Positions 34,313 to 46,764 of a DNA stretch of 64,000 bases are shown here, one piece after another (positions within the stretch are counted from its first letter, which is position 1; each line of letters begins with the position of its first letter). The DNA is from Rosellinia necatrix (Eukaryota; Ascomycota; Sordariomycetes; Xylariales; Xylariaceae): positions 3,882,001 to 3,946,000 of the forward strand of contig JAGYVD010000005.1 of the NCBI GenBank assembly GCA_021209875.1, in the 5' to 3' direction. The position numbers and the translations under genes are program-made. Below the pieces are notes generated by a model that had not been told where the DNA came from, did no database searches, and saw only the letters and a program-made list of their open reading frames with translations.

Positions 34313-37300
34313 AACCATGCTTATAAATGCCATTGATGAAAATAATAACCCTCGATACCAACTGACTAGATTGAGGCTCCGCGTTACGTGAGATCATGGC
34401 TGTTTGCTGGCTTCTTCACGTCTTAGCGGGCTGTTAGTCCCGGCGCCGGTTACGTGAGCGGACGGCGAGTCGACCCGTCCCACCAGATGACAAAGCCCGT
34501 AGTCCGACGCCGTCGCGGTCCGCAATTTTGCGGACTTGGCGCGGTGCGCGGGAAGGATTTGTTCACGTTGTTCTTCGCTGTTCCGCTAGATTGCGGAGAC
34601 GCTGGTAATTGACTAGAATTGGTGAGCAGGATGTCTAGTGACGTGTTGTTGGGCGCAATTGGGGGGGCGACTTCGGTTGACTTAAGGTCGTATCCCTCCT
34701 CTCTCCTTCTTTTGGAAGACAGAAGGGGGGGGTGAGCCTCGGGGGCTTTTTGCCTAGCATTTAAAACCGGCTCCGCGCAATTGGAATGGGGTATTACAAC
34801 CTCCTCCTCGTTCCTTTAACCCTATAGCGTATTGGAAGAACTGCGATTTCGATTATTTAGTGTCTTAGCGGATCTATTGATGAGTAGCAATGGGCGCCAT
34901 CACGTAAATAGTCACACCTCCACCATGTTACAATGCCGGATATACTGACCAGTCTTCTATCCCTAGCCAAATTCTTTCGTACTGATGAAAATTATCGATA
35001 TCATGTTTTCTTAATATGTATATGAGACCCTATATGCTACTATCTGGTTGGTGATATGATGAGAGGACTTAGAAGAAAAACGTATCGTGGAAGCCTAAAC
35101 AATGGGCATGGCCGATCCAACAGGCGACTAGAGAGGCGCCTACATTAGAGATAAGTAAGTGTGTTGGGAGGTCGTATGCTCCAATATCTCTTACCAAATG
35201 CAGCCTTATCAAAATTATTGGGGTCTGCGCATAGTTCTGCTTTCTCTCAGCCTCAACCTCAGCACGAAGCCCTCAGCACGAAGCACGCTAGTTTGAACTG
35301 GACGGAAAGAAGAGGCGACAGTTAAGTATGGATTTCTCCGCAATGCGGCTAATGACCGCTGTAGCGCGTTAGCATGTCATCTATTTGTAGGTTGAGCAAA
35401 TCTCGGATTTGGTTTGCCGATGGTAGGTATTCGATTAACCGCCGGACCACAGGAAGTGTGGTCGAAGATTTGTCAACGTTGGTGCGGCGCAGGGTAGCAA
35501 ATATAGGCCGCCAAGAGTGAAAACGGATAGAGTGGTCATTCTCTTATTCTCTTGCTGAAACCGCCGTTGAGTATCATGTGACTTCGTTACCACGTGGAGA
35601 AGGGAGGACACAACGTCTGATATCACGTAGCGGTAGCGGCAGTGACTGGCTACAGGGGCGGCTGCAGAACGGCGCTAAGCTGGTGGGGCGCAGGAGACCC
35701 GATGTTGTAGCCGCCCGAGAGCGCAGCACCCAATCATTTTATACGGTAACCTATGCCGGCAAACCCGTATCCGCTGCTCGCACGTTGCCAAGATGCACTC
35801 CGTGGCCTATCGACGGGTTTTACAGCAACTTGGCCCCAACAGAACAGAATTGCACAAGTTGTTCGGAGTGAGGGTCATATTAACCAATCGGTAGTAGCAT
35901 GCGACCGAATTAGTGTACTGACCTGGGAGGCCCCATCATTTTAGGTGGACCGAAATCTACGTTGTCAATGTTCTCCGTAGATGTTAGGTATCACCGCTCA
36001 CCGGTTCTACCTTCTACCTCATCAGCCGATCGAACAGCGAATAGAAACCAATACGCTACAGTACAACACACCCCTCCACTTCCCGGGGACCCCTTCGCAT
36101 CTCCCCTCCCAAGAAGTGGTCAGAAATGCATATTGTCACGTCAAACTTTGCTAGTTTAAGTAAAGGGCAACATATCTGATCGACCCATCCCGTAACTATT
36201 CAGTTTCGCATATGAATTATGAAGCATAACACATCACAATTTGTTGTTATTGACGTGCCCTGACTAAACTACTGTTTTGGCGGCCATGCTCTCAACTCAA
36301 GTATGGCCCGCCCGCTCGCTCATATGCAAGTTACTACACTATGTTGGTGGTTGGTGAAGACAATCTTGCATATCAGGATGAATAGTTGCATGACGCACGC
36401 GGGCCGTTGCATGAACGTGGATTGAACCCGGATAGTTGGTTTGCGGTGAGTAGCTCTGCTGCGATAAATGGCCAAGCTGGAGATAGTATGTATTGTTTCT
36501 TATTCCCTTTGATGATGCACGATTGTTGTCGTCGTAGAGGTGTACATGATCAATGGTTGTACCTAGCATGCTGGTTGGTGCCTGTGCTATGTGGCTGGAA
36601 TGATGCACTGCACGATGCAATGCGCAGTGTGCTCGTAGAGTGGGGGCCTGCATACCTGGGTATCGGTACTGAGTAAACATGATTCAAGGGTTAACCCACG
36701 GGCCCGCTCAGTCGAATTCATTCCTTTCAAAGTTGTGTTAGGTATAGTTATCGAGGCTTGGATGGACAAGGGCGCTTCCACGGGACAGAAGAACGTGCCT
36801 CCCTTAGAAATTCGGTAATCTAGTAATCTAGTAATCTAGTAAAGGGTGACTTGGCAGGTAGATGACTAGTCTGGATACATGTTGGGCAACACAGTGACAG
36901 CGACGTGTACTGGAGCCTGTGCCTGAACCACGGCACAGAATCAGGTACTAGGCTAATCAGGGAGAGCCTTACTACGTGCAGACTATGTACCTGGAACCTT
37001 GTGTGACACCCTAGATCTACCCTTGTTACCTACACTACCTAGGTACCTAAGTACTTAAGTACCTACCTTTATACTGAACAAAGAACAAAGAACAGAGACA
37101 ATCGATTGGTCGGCCGACCTCTCCGGCGTCTAATGCATACCCCGGCCCCAGGCACAGCAGATCTTAGATTCTTTCATCCTCATCCACTCGACGGCGGTTG
37201 ACAATGAGACGAGAGCCAATAACCACGGTTCCCTTGCAGTTGGCTACGCTCGAAACAATGCAACTCCCGCCCGAGTCACGAGCTGTGTCCGCCTTGCCTC

Positions 37301-37808
37301 CAGCTCCGTCATTGGAGCTTTGTCCTGTCACCATGGGGCCTCGGAGCGCTGGGATGGTCCCATATCGCCTCCGTTCGTCGTTCTCCCGCCTATATCTTTT
37401 CATCTTCTAGCCTCGTTTCTTTGCCGTGACCTGCCATTGTTCGTCGTCTTCTATTCTTACCCGGACACTACCATTCTGGAAATGGACGTATGATTAATCG
37501 ACAATTTCTCCATTCCCTACTGACGCCTGCTTTGTCTCCGGGTGCTTGGCTTGACTATTCATTGTCTCGGCCTCCTTATCTTACCTGCCCTCGACCGCTA
37601 CGAGCTTGACTTGACCGGTGTTGACTTCTATCATCTATCACATTTGGTCTTCTCATACCGGCTCTTCTTTTCCTTCCTTTTTTTTTTTTTCTTCCTACCC
37701 TCTTATTCTTGTAGGCATAGTCCTGCTTTTATTATTATTAGTCGCCCTTCTTCGATTTATCGCGACCACATTCTACATATTCGATTCGACAACAACCATC
37801 GTATTGCT
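34313..37808. other. Divergent spacer between the dehydrogenase and PRM1 genes
   Basis: About 3.5 kb without a supported exon. It contains a perfect inverted repeat (GTCCGCAA-TT-TTGCGGAC, about 34517-34534), an 8-bp tandem GTAATCTA (36815-36842), a palindromic cluster of CCTAGGTACC/AAGTACTT motifs (37029-37068) and a T-rich tract (37677-37692) in the likely PRM1 leader. Confidence 0.5.
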
Positions 37809-39926
37809 ATGGCTCTTCACTGGAAAGAGAAGGGGGATTTCCCCGGGGTACCGCCCTCGATCGATCATAAGGCGCAGAGCGCATTCGAAATGTTACCGAT
37901 AGGACGGGGGACTCCGGCCGACATCACGTCGGCACGTTCCCAATCTTCTAAAGTGATTACACCCTATCTCGGTCTACGTTCTAGACTGTCTCAAGTCTGG
38001 TTAAACAAGTGGACTATTCTTATTCTATTGGTGCTGGTTCACTTCCTCCTCACTGTCGGGAGCCTGAACGACAACTTGGGCGAGGCGAAGACAAAAGCTC
38101 TGAGCGCCTGTTCCAAAGTCGAGGATGTTGGTAGCGCCTTTGCTTCTATGCCTCACTACCTGTCTGTCGGAGTGAACGAGCTGAGCGCATCGACCATTAC
38201 CAATGCTGTTCAAGCGTTGATGAGCGTCCTTGACATGATTCTTACCGGCATCGAGCAGTTGATTCTTTTCGTTATCGGTTTCATGACCGACACCTATCTC
38301 TGCTTAATTTCCATGGTGGTTCATGGCGGTCTGAACGCCTCGGCCATCGCTGTAGAGAAAACAACCGACGTTGTAAACAAAGCTATTGATGGCGTTGCTG
38401 ACGGCATCGCAAGCAGCGCAGACAATATACAAAATGTTATCGACAAGATCTACGAGGTTGTTGATAAGGCTGGAGATGTCTTTTCAGATCCTCTTGGTGA
38501 TCTTTTCGGGCGCAACGAACTTGCCCTAATCCAAAGAGGTTTGTTGCCGGACAAACCGGACCTCGGAAAGGAGATTGTGGACAAGATGAATGAGCTAAAG
38601 GCCATCAATATCGACACTACTGGGTTCGTTCAGGGTCTCGACAAGCTCAACGAGCAACTTCCCACATTTGACGAGCTGAAGGATTTAACCAAAGAGGCCG
38701 TTTCGATTCCGTTTGATTTGATTCGAAAGGAAATCAATGAGTCATACGGAGACTGGAAGTTCGACGAGAAAGTATTCCCGGTTGCCCAGAAGGAGACTCT
38801 TTCTTTCTGTTCTGACAACGATGGCCTCACCAATTTCTTCGAACGCTTGTTTAAAATTGCGTATAACGCCAAGGTCGTGGCAATTGTCATCCTCGTTCTT
38901 CTCGCCATTGGTGTCTGCGTCCCGATGTACATTCTTGAGAAACGACGCTGGCGGAGGCAGCATGAGCTCGCCACCCATGCTGTGGATATTCTAGATTATG
39001 GGTACATGTACTCGTCTCCTCTAGCGGCCAGAACTGGCCTGGCCATTTCTCACAAGATCGGCGGCAAGAGCGAGCCACGGAAGATCATGACCCGCTGGTT
39101 CGTCTCTTATGCGACGTCGCTTCCGGCCCTTTTTGTCTTATCACTTGCCCTGGCGGGATTTTTCTCCTGCGCCTGGCAAGCCATTTTACTAAGGACAATC
39201 GAAAATGAAGTTCCTGCTTTGAGCCAACAGGTTGGCGATTTTGCCGGTGATGTCGTTCAGTCATTGACTGATGTGTCACAAAAGTGGTCGGATGACGCAA
39301 ACGGGGTCCTTCTCTCATTCAGTAGCGATATCAATGATGATATCCTGGGCAAAGTGACAAATGGTACCGCCGCGATCAACGAGACCCTCAATACCTTCTT
39401 GAACGAAATTGACAAGGGACTCAACACCGCCTTTGGAGAGACTCTCTTCAAAGACCTGGTCGCGGAGGTTGTTCGTTGCTTGCTGGGGCTCAAGATCGAA
39501 TCGGTCCAAAAGGGCCTCACTTGGGTACATGATCATGCGCATATCGATTTCCCCATGTTCCCCAACAACATCTTTTCCGTCGGCGCGGGCGACTCTATCG
39601 ACTCTGACTCCGAGCTCAAAACATTCCTGGCGTCGCCGAGTAGCGTTACGACCGACGAAATCACTGGCGCTGTGGAGCATGTCACGAATTGGCTGCGCAG
39701 CCAAATTATCCAAGAGGCACTTATCTCGACCGGTCTCCTGCTCATATACGTCGTCGTCGTGCTCTTGGCGGTGATGCGCGCAATGTATGTCCTGATGACG
39801 CCGTCGAGGCATACGTTCAGCGAGGCGGAGCCCCCGGAGTACCCAGATACCCATCGTCCCAGCGGCGAGTCGAGTACTGTTGACCCGTCTTACAGCCAGG
39901 GAACCCAAGCCCCAGTCAGACGTTGA
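37809..39926 (+). CDS. PRM1: PRM1, plasma-membrane fusion protein
   Basis: A single exon from the ATG at 37809 gives 705 residues, normal for fungal Prm1. The frame stays open upstream to about 37542 but without an earlier family-like start. Membrane segments are seen at about 69-87, 139-175, near YNAKVVAIVILVLLAIGVCV, SLPALFVLSLALAGF and ISTGLLLIYVVVVLLAV. The extracellular loops are helical with N-glycosylation sites (NGTAA, NETLN). Known role: stabilising plasma-membrane merger when mating cells or hyphae fuse. The tail is short, Pro/Ser-rich and cytoplasmic. Confidence in the family is high from overall layout and motifs such as TPYLGLRSRLSQVWLNKWT. Confidence 0.9.
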   Translation: MALHWKEKGDFPGVPPSIDHKAQSAFEMLPIGRGTPADITSARSQSSKVITPYLGLRSRLSQVWLNKWTILILLVLVHFLLTVGSLNDNLGEAKTKALSACSKVEDVGSAFASMPHYLSVGVNELSASTITNAVQALMSVLDMILTGIEQLILFVIGFMTDTYLCLISMVVHGGLNASAIAVEKTTDVVNKAIDGVADGIASSADNIQNVIDKIYEVVDKAGDVFSDPLGDLFGRNELALIQRGLLPDKPDLGKEIVDKMNELKAINIDTTGFVQGLDKLNEQLPTFDELKDLTKEAVSIPFDLIRKEINESYGDWKFDEKVFPVAQKETLSFCSDNDGLTNFFERLFKIAYNAKVVAIVILVLLAIGVCVPMYILEKRRWRRQHELATHAVDILDYGYMYSSPLAARTGLAISHKIGGKSEPRKIMTRWFVSYATSLPALFVLSLALAGFFSCAWQAILLRTIENEVPALSQQVGDFAGDVVQSLTDVSQKWSDDANGVLLSFSSDINDDILGKVTNGTAAINETLNTFLNEIDKGLNTAFGETLFKDLVAEVVRCLLGLKIESVQKGLTWVHDHAHIDFPMFPNNIFSVGAGDSIDSDSELKTFLASPSSVTTDEITGAVEHVTNWLRSQIIQEALISTGLLLIYVVVVLLAVMRAMYVLMTPSRHTFSEAEPPEYPDTHRPSGESSTVDPSYSQGTQAPVRR

Positions 39927-41547
39927 TCGTTTCGAATGGAGTAGAGGAGACTCGAGTTGCAGATATGATTGAACTGGTTCACGGCCTTGGGGGTACGGTC
40001 CATATTCACCAAACATGATCCACGGCGTTAGGCGGTAGTCCACTTCTCATTTTGCATAGCGGTATTGGCGTTTCGGACAGCATTTAAAGTTTTCTTGTCG
40101 ATCTCAGTCAAATAGCCTACCACTTTTTAATGTTCTTTTTATCTCATATTCATTTTACTCCGATCATATTCCTCTGCAACGCTCGTTGCAGCTGGGGGAG
40201 CCTGCTTTCGCCGCCTTCTGCCATTCCCCCCTTTAGCATTAACATAGAAAGAAAGAGAGAAAGAATTGGGTTGGCTTACGCCGCAAAACTTGCATTTGTA
40301 TTATATACTTTTTACGTTATTGGATATGGATTACATATGGCTGGGCTTTTTAGGTATATGGGATGGGATGGATGGGTTATTCGTCTACGCAGACACCCCT
40401 TTTTAAAACACTAGGGTTTCTCCCAGAGAACTACTTAGCGGCGAGAAACCATTGTATGTATAGATACCCAGCTAGATAACTTCTGTTAGAAAACTAGCGT
40501 TACGTTTCAAAGGACATCATATCTCGGTATTTGCTAAGTACATGAATGCGATGCTGGAATTGACTTTCCTTCGGGGATAGAAAAGGCGTCTTCCAAACGC
40601 GGAAAACTATCATAACATCAGATGCCGGGCAATATGATTGCCTCTAATAAGAGAAGACCGAGAGTAACTCGTGACTAGTTATAGCGAGCTCGGGCGTGGT
40701 TCCATTCTTTGAGCAGCAAGACGCACTACTAGTTCCCAACCAGACCCCAAGATTCTCTCAAGGAGCCAACATGAGATCAAACAAGCCGCACGCAGTACGG
40801 CTCAGAGCGAGAGACTACAATAGTGATATCGGGGGCTATCTAAAACATATTATACATACAAGCATTATATACACACGCTTGCATGAGCCCATACTAGAAA
40901 AAGCTAGACATCCTTCGAATAAAGAAGAAGGAAAAAAAAAAAAGTATACGTATGTGAATAGCAAACATCCCATTAAGCCCTCGCGGAGCGAGGCGAGCGA
41001 TACCCCTACCCCTTCCCCGCCAGGAGCTCACAGCCTCGACTACGGTGCCGGCGTGTGAGAAGGTGGTGGGTCAAACACCATTCGCCATTCCAGTAATCCC
41101 GGCTTTGTGCCTTGTTGGGGGGGAGAGACAAAGGGTATTCGCCTGCGGGCGTTAGTTGCTTGTCAAAATATTGACATCGTCATTGCTCACCCGGGTCGCA
41201 TTTGCCCCCCGTAAGTATTCATCGATATCCGCTTCCACGCAGTCGCCAAACCGCAGGACGCGACCAGGCACTGGGCCCGGCATGATCGGTTCGTAGGGTT
41301 GCTGGAGCGGGAAGTGCCCCGCCAGCGACTTCATTCTTGGGATGAAGTGACCAGAGTCTGGGAAGGTATGGAGGTAGGGATAGCCGGCCGTTGGTTGGGA
41401 GGGATTGACTGAGCAAGCCGGTATGCTCTTCTGCTCGTTCGACGTTTCGGTTGGAGAGGGTATGTGATTTTCGGCATATGAGAGTTTTTTACGGTTGCGA
41501 GGTAGAGGGGTGGTGGTGGAGGGGCCGGAGGCAGTTGTTTCTGCATT
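39927..41547. other. Convergent spacer
   Basis: 1.6 kb between the PRM1 and PEX33 3' ends. No exon or RNA gene seen. Confidence 0.5.
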
Positions 41548-42708
41548 CTATCTCGTCGCTACTGCGGGGAAGCTCCTGGAGCTTAGGAAGAGGCCCTTGA
41601 CGCTACGAATCGCGTCTTTCGTCTTCTTGAACTCGTCGTCGACCTCCACACCCTGGCCGTAAATGTACCCACCATACGACGAGAAGTCGTGGACCGCCGG
41701 ATACGCCATCTTGTCCACCTGGTCCCGGAGTCCTCCGATTGCTGACCTCAAGTCGGCGTTGCTCTCGGCCCTCTGCGTATGCATGAGCGCCAATTCGCGC
41801 GTCAACGCGTTGATAGCCGATGTTATTTTCAATTGGGCGTCAATTGGGTTCTCGCTGCCGCTCTTGTTGTTGTTGTTGTTGTTGTTGTTGCCGTCGACAT
41901 TGGGCGCGGATCCAAGAACAGAGGGCGGTGGTGACGTTTGAGTACCAACGTCACGGTGGAAGAGTTCAGTGGGGTCGCTATCCACACTTGCATTATCATC
42001 GATGGCCCGGTCTTGGTACTGGGGCTTTAGTGCCTTCCCGGTTTTATAAGGTACTTCGCTCACACTGTCCTCGAGTTTCTCGACCAGCCGCGAAAGCTTC
42101 CCGTTGACATGATCGTAATACTCGGAGCGCGCCCCGTTAAGGTTATCTACCATTGGCCTGATAAATAGGCCAGCGATGCCGTAGGCGAGAGCCCACACAC
42201 CGCCCGAAACGGCGACGATGTTGGCAAGTCGCGAAGGGGTGATTATGGGTGGTGGACGTTGGGGTTTGGTAAGGAATTCGGGATACGTGATGATCGGGGC
42301 CGGGCTATCGATCGGGTAAGGCGCTGTCACGGTCGGTGAGGGGGCGCCAGGCGTAGAGGATCCCACCGATGAAGAGCCGCCGGGGGGTGGTGAAGGGGCT
42401 CGCTTGATATCTGGCTTGCTGTCTGTCTTCTGATCCATATCGTCCGGCGCTGCCGAAGATTCAGTCGTTGGCTGCGAGATAGGAGGGCGGCTCTCTTCTG
42501 GGGATTCATCCAGCAATCGAGTGATCTGAGAGTCGTCGAGGCCTTTGCTTTTCAGAAACGCGTGTTTCTGTTCCGGAGGGGCGGCTTTCACTTTCTCGTC
42601 GTTGAGGAATGCCCGTGCATGGTCGAGGGTGACGTCTCCGGGCTCAGAGGCGCCGTCGGCACCGGCCTGCTGCCAGGCTGGTATAGAGGACTCTTTTGAA
42701 TCCTCCAT
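41548..42708 (-). CDS. PEX33: peroxin 14/17 (PEX33-type) docking protein
   Basis: A single exon from ATG at 42708 gives 386 residues. The N-terminus SIPAWQQA precedes a Pex14-like helical domain (HARAFLNDEKVKAAPPEQKHAFLKSKGL, about 29-56). A Pro-rich linker leads to ITYPEFLTKPQRPPP, a hydrophobic segment (ANIVAVSGGVWALAYGIAGLFI, about 161-182), and a coiled coil (LSRLVEKLEDSV). This is the layout of the filamentous-fungal Pex14/17 protein (PEX33 in Neurospora). Known role: part of the docking complex that receives cargo-loaded Pex5/Pex7 at the peroxisome. A run of Asn (GTT/TTG triplet repeat, 41865-41890) lies in the C-terminal half. It is divergent from ies2. Confidence 0.8.
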   Translation of the reverse strand: MEDSKESSIPAWQQAGADGASEPGDVTLDHARAFLNDEKVKAAPPEQKHAFLKSKGLDDSQITRLLDESPEESRPPISQPTTESSAAPDDMDQKTDSKPDIKRAPSPPPGGSSSVGSSTPGAPSPTVTAPYPIDSPAPIITYPEFLTKPQRPPPIITPSRLANIVAVSGGVWALAYGIAGLFIRPMVDNLNGARSEYYDHVNGKLSRLVEKLEDSVSEVPYKTGKALKPQYQDRAIDDNASVDSDPTELFHRDVGTQTSPPPSVLGSAPNVDGNNNNNNNNKSGSENPIDAQLKITSAINALTRELALMHTQRAESNADLRSAIGGLRDQVDKMAYPAVHDFSSYGGYIYGQGVEVDDEFKKTKDAIRSVKGLFLSSRSFPAVATR

Positions 42709-43644
42709 AGCGGAGGTCTGAGGCTGCTAAATGTATGCTCGAGGATGGTAAGGTGGATAGACAGAATATACCGAATAGGCCGGAAGGCGGGGGGGAAGGG
42801 GTCAATGGTGGCGATGGTGCGTACCACTAGGAATAATGCAGAAGAAGGCGTGAACTTGGAGAGTTGGTGTTGTGTATGATCAGTGGTGTAATGAAATACA
42901 ACCTGGGCTGGTTGGTTATAACTAGTAGTTGCTACCTCGGCCCACGCAACCGAGCTTTGGGAAGAGAGAAGGTTGTTGGGGGCTGACAGGGGTCCTGGGC
43001 CATGGAGGTGGGGCTAGCCTAACTGCGAACAGCCCACCACGTTCTGCATGGCACTAAATGTAGTACCTACAGCGCGACACTACCAGCAGCCACCGTACCT
43101 AAGGACATTTGCAGCCCGGCATGATGATGCGTAAGCTGTACTAGGGCGTCTTTTCAGGGGTAACACAGGCTAGTTACGAAGTTAGTTCGGGAGTAGTATG
43201 TCTGCTGTTTAGATGCGCAATGCTCAAGCACCGGGAGTACTCGCTACTTGATGAAATCCAAGTGTCCAAAAAGGGTTAGATAGGCAGGTCACTTAGTGTC
43301 GATCTGGAGCTTGGAGTGGGACGCATACCAACCGCCAGCAATAGCCTAAGGTAAACTTTACCCTACAGCAGCATTCAGGTATGTACCTAGGTATGTATCC
43401 AGAAGTTCGGTCGGAGACACGTGACTGGGCTCGGGCTGGGGGTACCAATCGTACCAATCTCAGCAACCAATTCACCTCCTGCTAGCCTGGGAGGATGTTA
43501 CCGTCGAATCATGGGAAGATATCGATATTTATTTATTCACCATTTATACACAACTGCATTGCATCAACAAACTGCATCATCGAAAGGTCAATAGCCAAAG
43601 TTGCACACAGAGGGGTAAATAGAGAGAAAAGAGAAAAAGAGAGA

Positions 43645-43648
<4 letters not shown>

Positions 43649-43677
<29 letters not shown>
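43649..43677 (+). repeat. AG dinucleotide microsatellite
   Basis: About 14 tandem AG units inside a purine-rich tract (43621-43680). Confidence 0.9.
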
Positions 43678-43681
<4 letters not shown>

Positions 43682-44501
43682 CGCTGATCATACTAAGCTG
43701 ACGACCTCCAAACGCATCCACCCTTCTAACGTCCTGCCTGCTCTACGGGCGGTTGGTCTTGTTTCTAGACGACAACGCTCTTGCTCACACTCGCCGCCAA
43801 GACGACAGAAATAAGCATCCTCGCACACAGGTGTTTCCACTTTCTGTGCGTTTGCGGGAACCGGTTGAAAGTAGCTCGGTGTAGGCCGTCGCATTGCGTC
43901 TTGCTGCGTTGCTGCGTTGCATCGCCACTCGCCCGCCAGCCCACGTTCCAGGAATCCCCCGTAGCGCGCCCTCAGGTTGCGGCCGAAGAAGACGCCCGGG
44001 TCTAATCGACGCTCTCACGCCCATTCGTTCGCTGGCCGCCGTGAGGTGCCCTAGTCGCGTATACCAAGTGCATTTCGCTTCTCGTGAGTACTAATGATCT
44101 CGTTGTTGTATCGCCATCTCCGCTGCCGCCGCCATTGTCATCATCATCACCATCATCATCACCATCATCATCGTCTTCTTCTTTATCATCATCTTCTTCA
44201 TTGCCGTCATTGTTGTGGTCGTTATCGTCGCATCTCTACCCCGAACCTGTTTTGGCGGGTGTGGGACAGAATAGAAAAGGTCCATCCTTAGTCCTTGAAA
44301 ATCAAAATGCACAATATCGTGGGAGAAGGACAGGGGCCGGGAGGAGGGTGAGAGAGCGTGATTGGTAATACGTTGTACCTTTGGCGAAACGTCAAGCTTG
44401 GAATGGTCGTGCAAACCCAAAGCTTAACCCGAGTTTCCCGACTGGCCGCCGTCGCTCGCTCTGATTGATCGAGGGGCCGGTGCATGGATCTGTCAAGTCA
44501 G

Positions 44502-44560
44502 TCCGTCCGTCCGTCTGTCCGTCAATCAATCAATCAATCAGTCATCAATCAATCAATCAA
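44502..44560 (+). repeat. compound GTCC/AATC microsatellite
   Basis: Tandem GTCC units are followed directly by two blocks of AATC units. Confidence 0.9.
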
Positions 44561-45361
44561 CCCGCCCCTCAATAGGCATTAGGCTGCCCAGGTACGGGGG
44601 ACAATGAAACCTCCCTGCGTACGACATGCGGCTGGACTGATCCCAGCTGGACAGCGGTTGCTTTGTTGGCTGCAGGGTCTATCGTCTATCTTATTCAATA
44701 GCCTTTACCAAAAACTCAGGCTCGACCAAACTATCGGCTGCCAGTCGTGCTGCACGCTTTGCCTCACTGGGCACTGGGCACTCGAGACAACAGAAAGGGC
44801 GAGGTAGAGAGAGCGTCGGAGGGAGGCTGCCCTGCCCTGCTCGTTGTGTCGCCAACGCAACCAAGTGGTCAAGGTTCCTCCAATCCCCGTCTAGAACCAG
44901 TTGAGACCAGACCAGACCAAGTCCCCCAATCAAAGGGCCATCCAAGCCCTGCGGCAACCTGCCTACCTCATCGGCCGTTTGCCGTGACACGACCGTCTTC
45001 CATGTGTTCTCCATCCTAGGCCGCGCGAGCTTATCAAAATCATTCAACGCACCCTTCCTCGCGTATTCACGCAGGCACACACAAGCCACCTTTCAAAAAA
45101 AAAAGGGAACACCACCACCAACCAGCCTCATACGCTTGTCATCCATTCACCCACACCCCCATTACCTAATAACCAGAAAGATCATCTCTCCCATTCCCGT
45201 CACCACCGCTGTCATCTTCATCACCAGTCCCCTTCTGCACCCCGGATCAGTGCAGCGGACCAGTCGAGCCAAGCCGACTGACCCCATCCCCCGGTGTCAA
45301 CCATCTCATCTGTCATTGACCAGCCACCGTCCTGCACGTGACGGGATATTGAACCTCCGAC

Positions 45362-46764
45362 ATGGCGTCCCGCCCTCGTCGCGCTGCTGCCCAACGGGCC
45401 AATAAGACAATCACTGACATGGTTGACAGCGACAACCACATTAGTAGTAGGACGGGGAGGATCATGTCATCGAGAGCTTCGCGCCGATCTGAGGGTAAGA
45501 GCGCCGCAGCATCAAACTCGCGCGGCCCTCCTTCCTTGCCCTCGGATTCTAACCTCCACGTTCACTTCACAGTTAAGCTTCCAGCGAGTAAACTCCGCCA
45601 AGCCACTTCCAGTCATCCCGCCCAGTCTAGCCGCCAGTCCGCCCGTGAAAGTTTTTCCGGTGGCGAGATCATCGAGGGTAAGAGGAACCGATCTCAAAAA
45701 AAAAGCTATGTTGTCGAAACTAGTGACGATGACGACGAGGAGGACGACGACGAAGATGCGGAGGGGGAGGACGACGACATGATGGACGAAGACGACGATG
45801 ACGATGCCGAGGGCGAAATCGTTGTCGACGATACCATGGACATTGACGCAGAGGGAGACGAGGACGACGAAGGTGAAGAGGACGCTGAAGGTGAAGACGA
45901 TGACATGGACATGAGCGTCATCCCCCCACCAGCCCCCGTCATTAAAGTTTCCAAGCCATCTGCCAAGAAAGGCGGTGCTAGTAAGTCCAGGGCGGCGGCA
46001 AAATCGGCGGCATCAAAAGGTGCGGCGTCTCACGTGAAAGAAAGCGATGATGAAGAACTCAGTGAGCTGGAGAGCGATGCGGACGAAATCCAGGACACGG
46101 TCAAAGTCGGTGGTGGTGACGACGAAGATGCCGAAGGCGAGGACGAAGAGATTGAGGGTGCAGAGCCTATAGAAGAGGACGACCTCGGTAGCGACGATGA
46201 TGAAGGCGAAACCCCCGATTTGACTAAAATGACGAAGCGGCAACGTGCTCGGTTCGAAGAGAACGGCGATGCCGCACTAATGAAACTCTCGGATGGTAAG
46301 CCCGCATAGGCCGCAAACTTGAAATGGCGCTGTATTAATCGTGCCGCAGAGGTGCAAGCGAAAAAGCATTTTACCGCTGAGGAATTGTCAATGCGTCGAG
46401 CCGAGATGGCTCGTCGACGACGAAATCTGAGCGAGAAACGAAACGAGGAAGTCAAGGTAAGCCGACAAAGTGGACCAGGCTCTCCCTATAGAGAGTGAGA
46501 GAGAGAGAGAGAGAGAAAGCCACATGGTTGAACACGCGACTAACAAAAAATTGGCAGATGGAAACCATCAACAAATTGCTGAAGAAACAAGCGCCTAAGA
46601 CCAATCGTAAAGGCCAAGCCGGGATGGAATTAACACCAGATGCCGAGGGCCAGAAGCCGAGTCCTATCTTCGTGAGATGGGTGAGTAACAAAGATGGACC
46701 CCGTGTTGCTGTCCCTGATGAGATGCTTGTTGGTCCTGCTGGTAGGGTTTTTGTGAACAACTAA
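45362..46764 (+). CDS. ies2: INO80 chromatin-remodelling complex subunit Ies2 (PAPA-1 domain)
   Basis: Three exons (45362-46295, 46350-46456, 46558-46764) give 415 residues. Most of exon 1 is a basic N-terminus followed by long Asp/Glu runs (about 118-180, 220-280). The conserved end reads MTKRQRARFEE, then across the splice EVQAKKHFTAEELSMRRAEMARRRRNLSEKRNEE, then METINKLLKKQAPK, which is the PAPA-1-like region of Ies2/INO80B, followed by FVRWVSNKDGPRVAVPDE. Known role: Ies2 activates the Ino80 ATPase in nucleosome sliding and H2A.Z exchange. Both joins keep frame (G|AG and AAG|ATG). Intron 2 contains a GA microsatellite (46493-46517). Confidence 0.9.

Larger units (their letters stand above)
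42709..45361. other. Divergent spacer between PEX33 and ies2
   Basis: About 2.65 kb without a supported exon. It is microsatellite-rich: AG dinucleotides (43649-43677), a CAT/CAC triplet tract (44139-44176) and GTCC then AATC tetramers (44502-44560). The last 300 bases are CT/AC-rich and probably the ies2 leader. Confidence 0.5.

Noticed and set aside
39315..40043. 242-codon frame antisense to PRM1
   Set aside because: It overlaps PRM1 coding sequence and has no family features.
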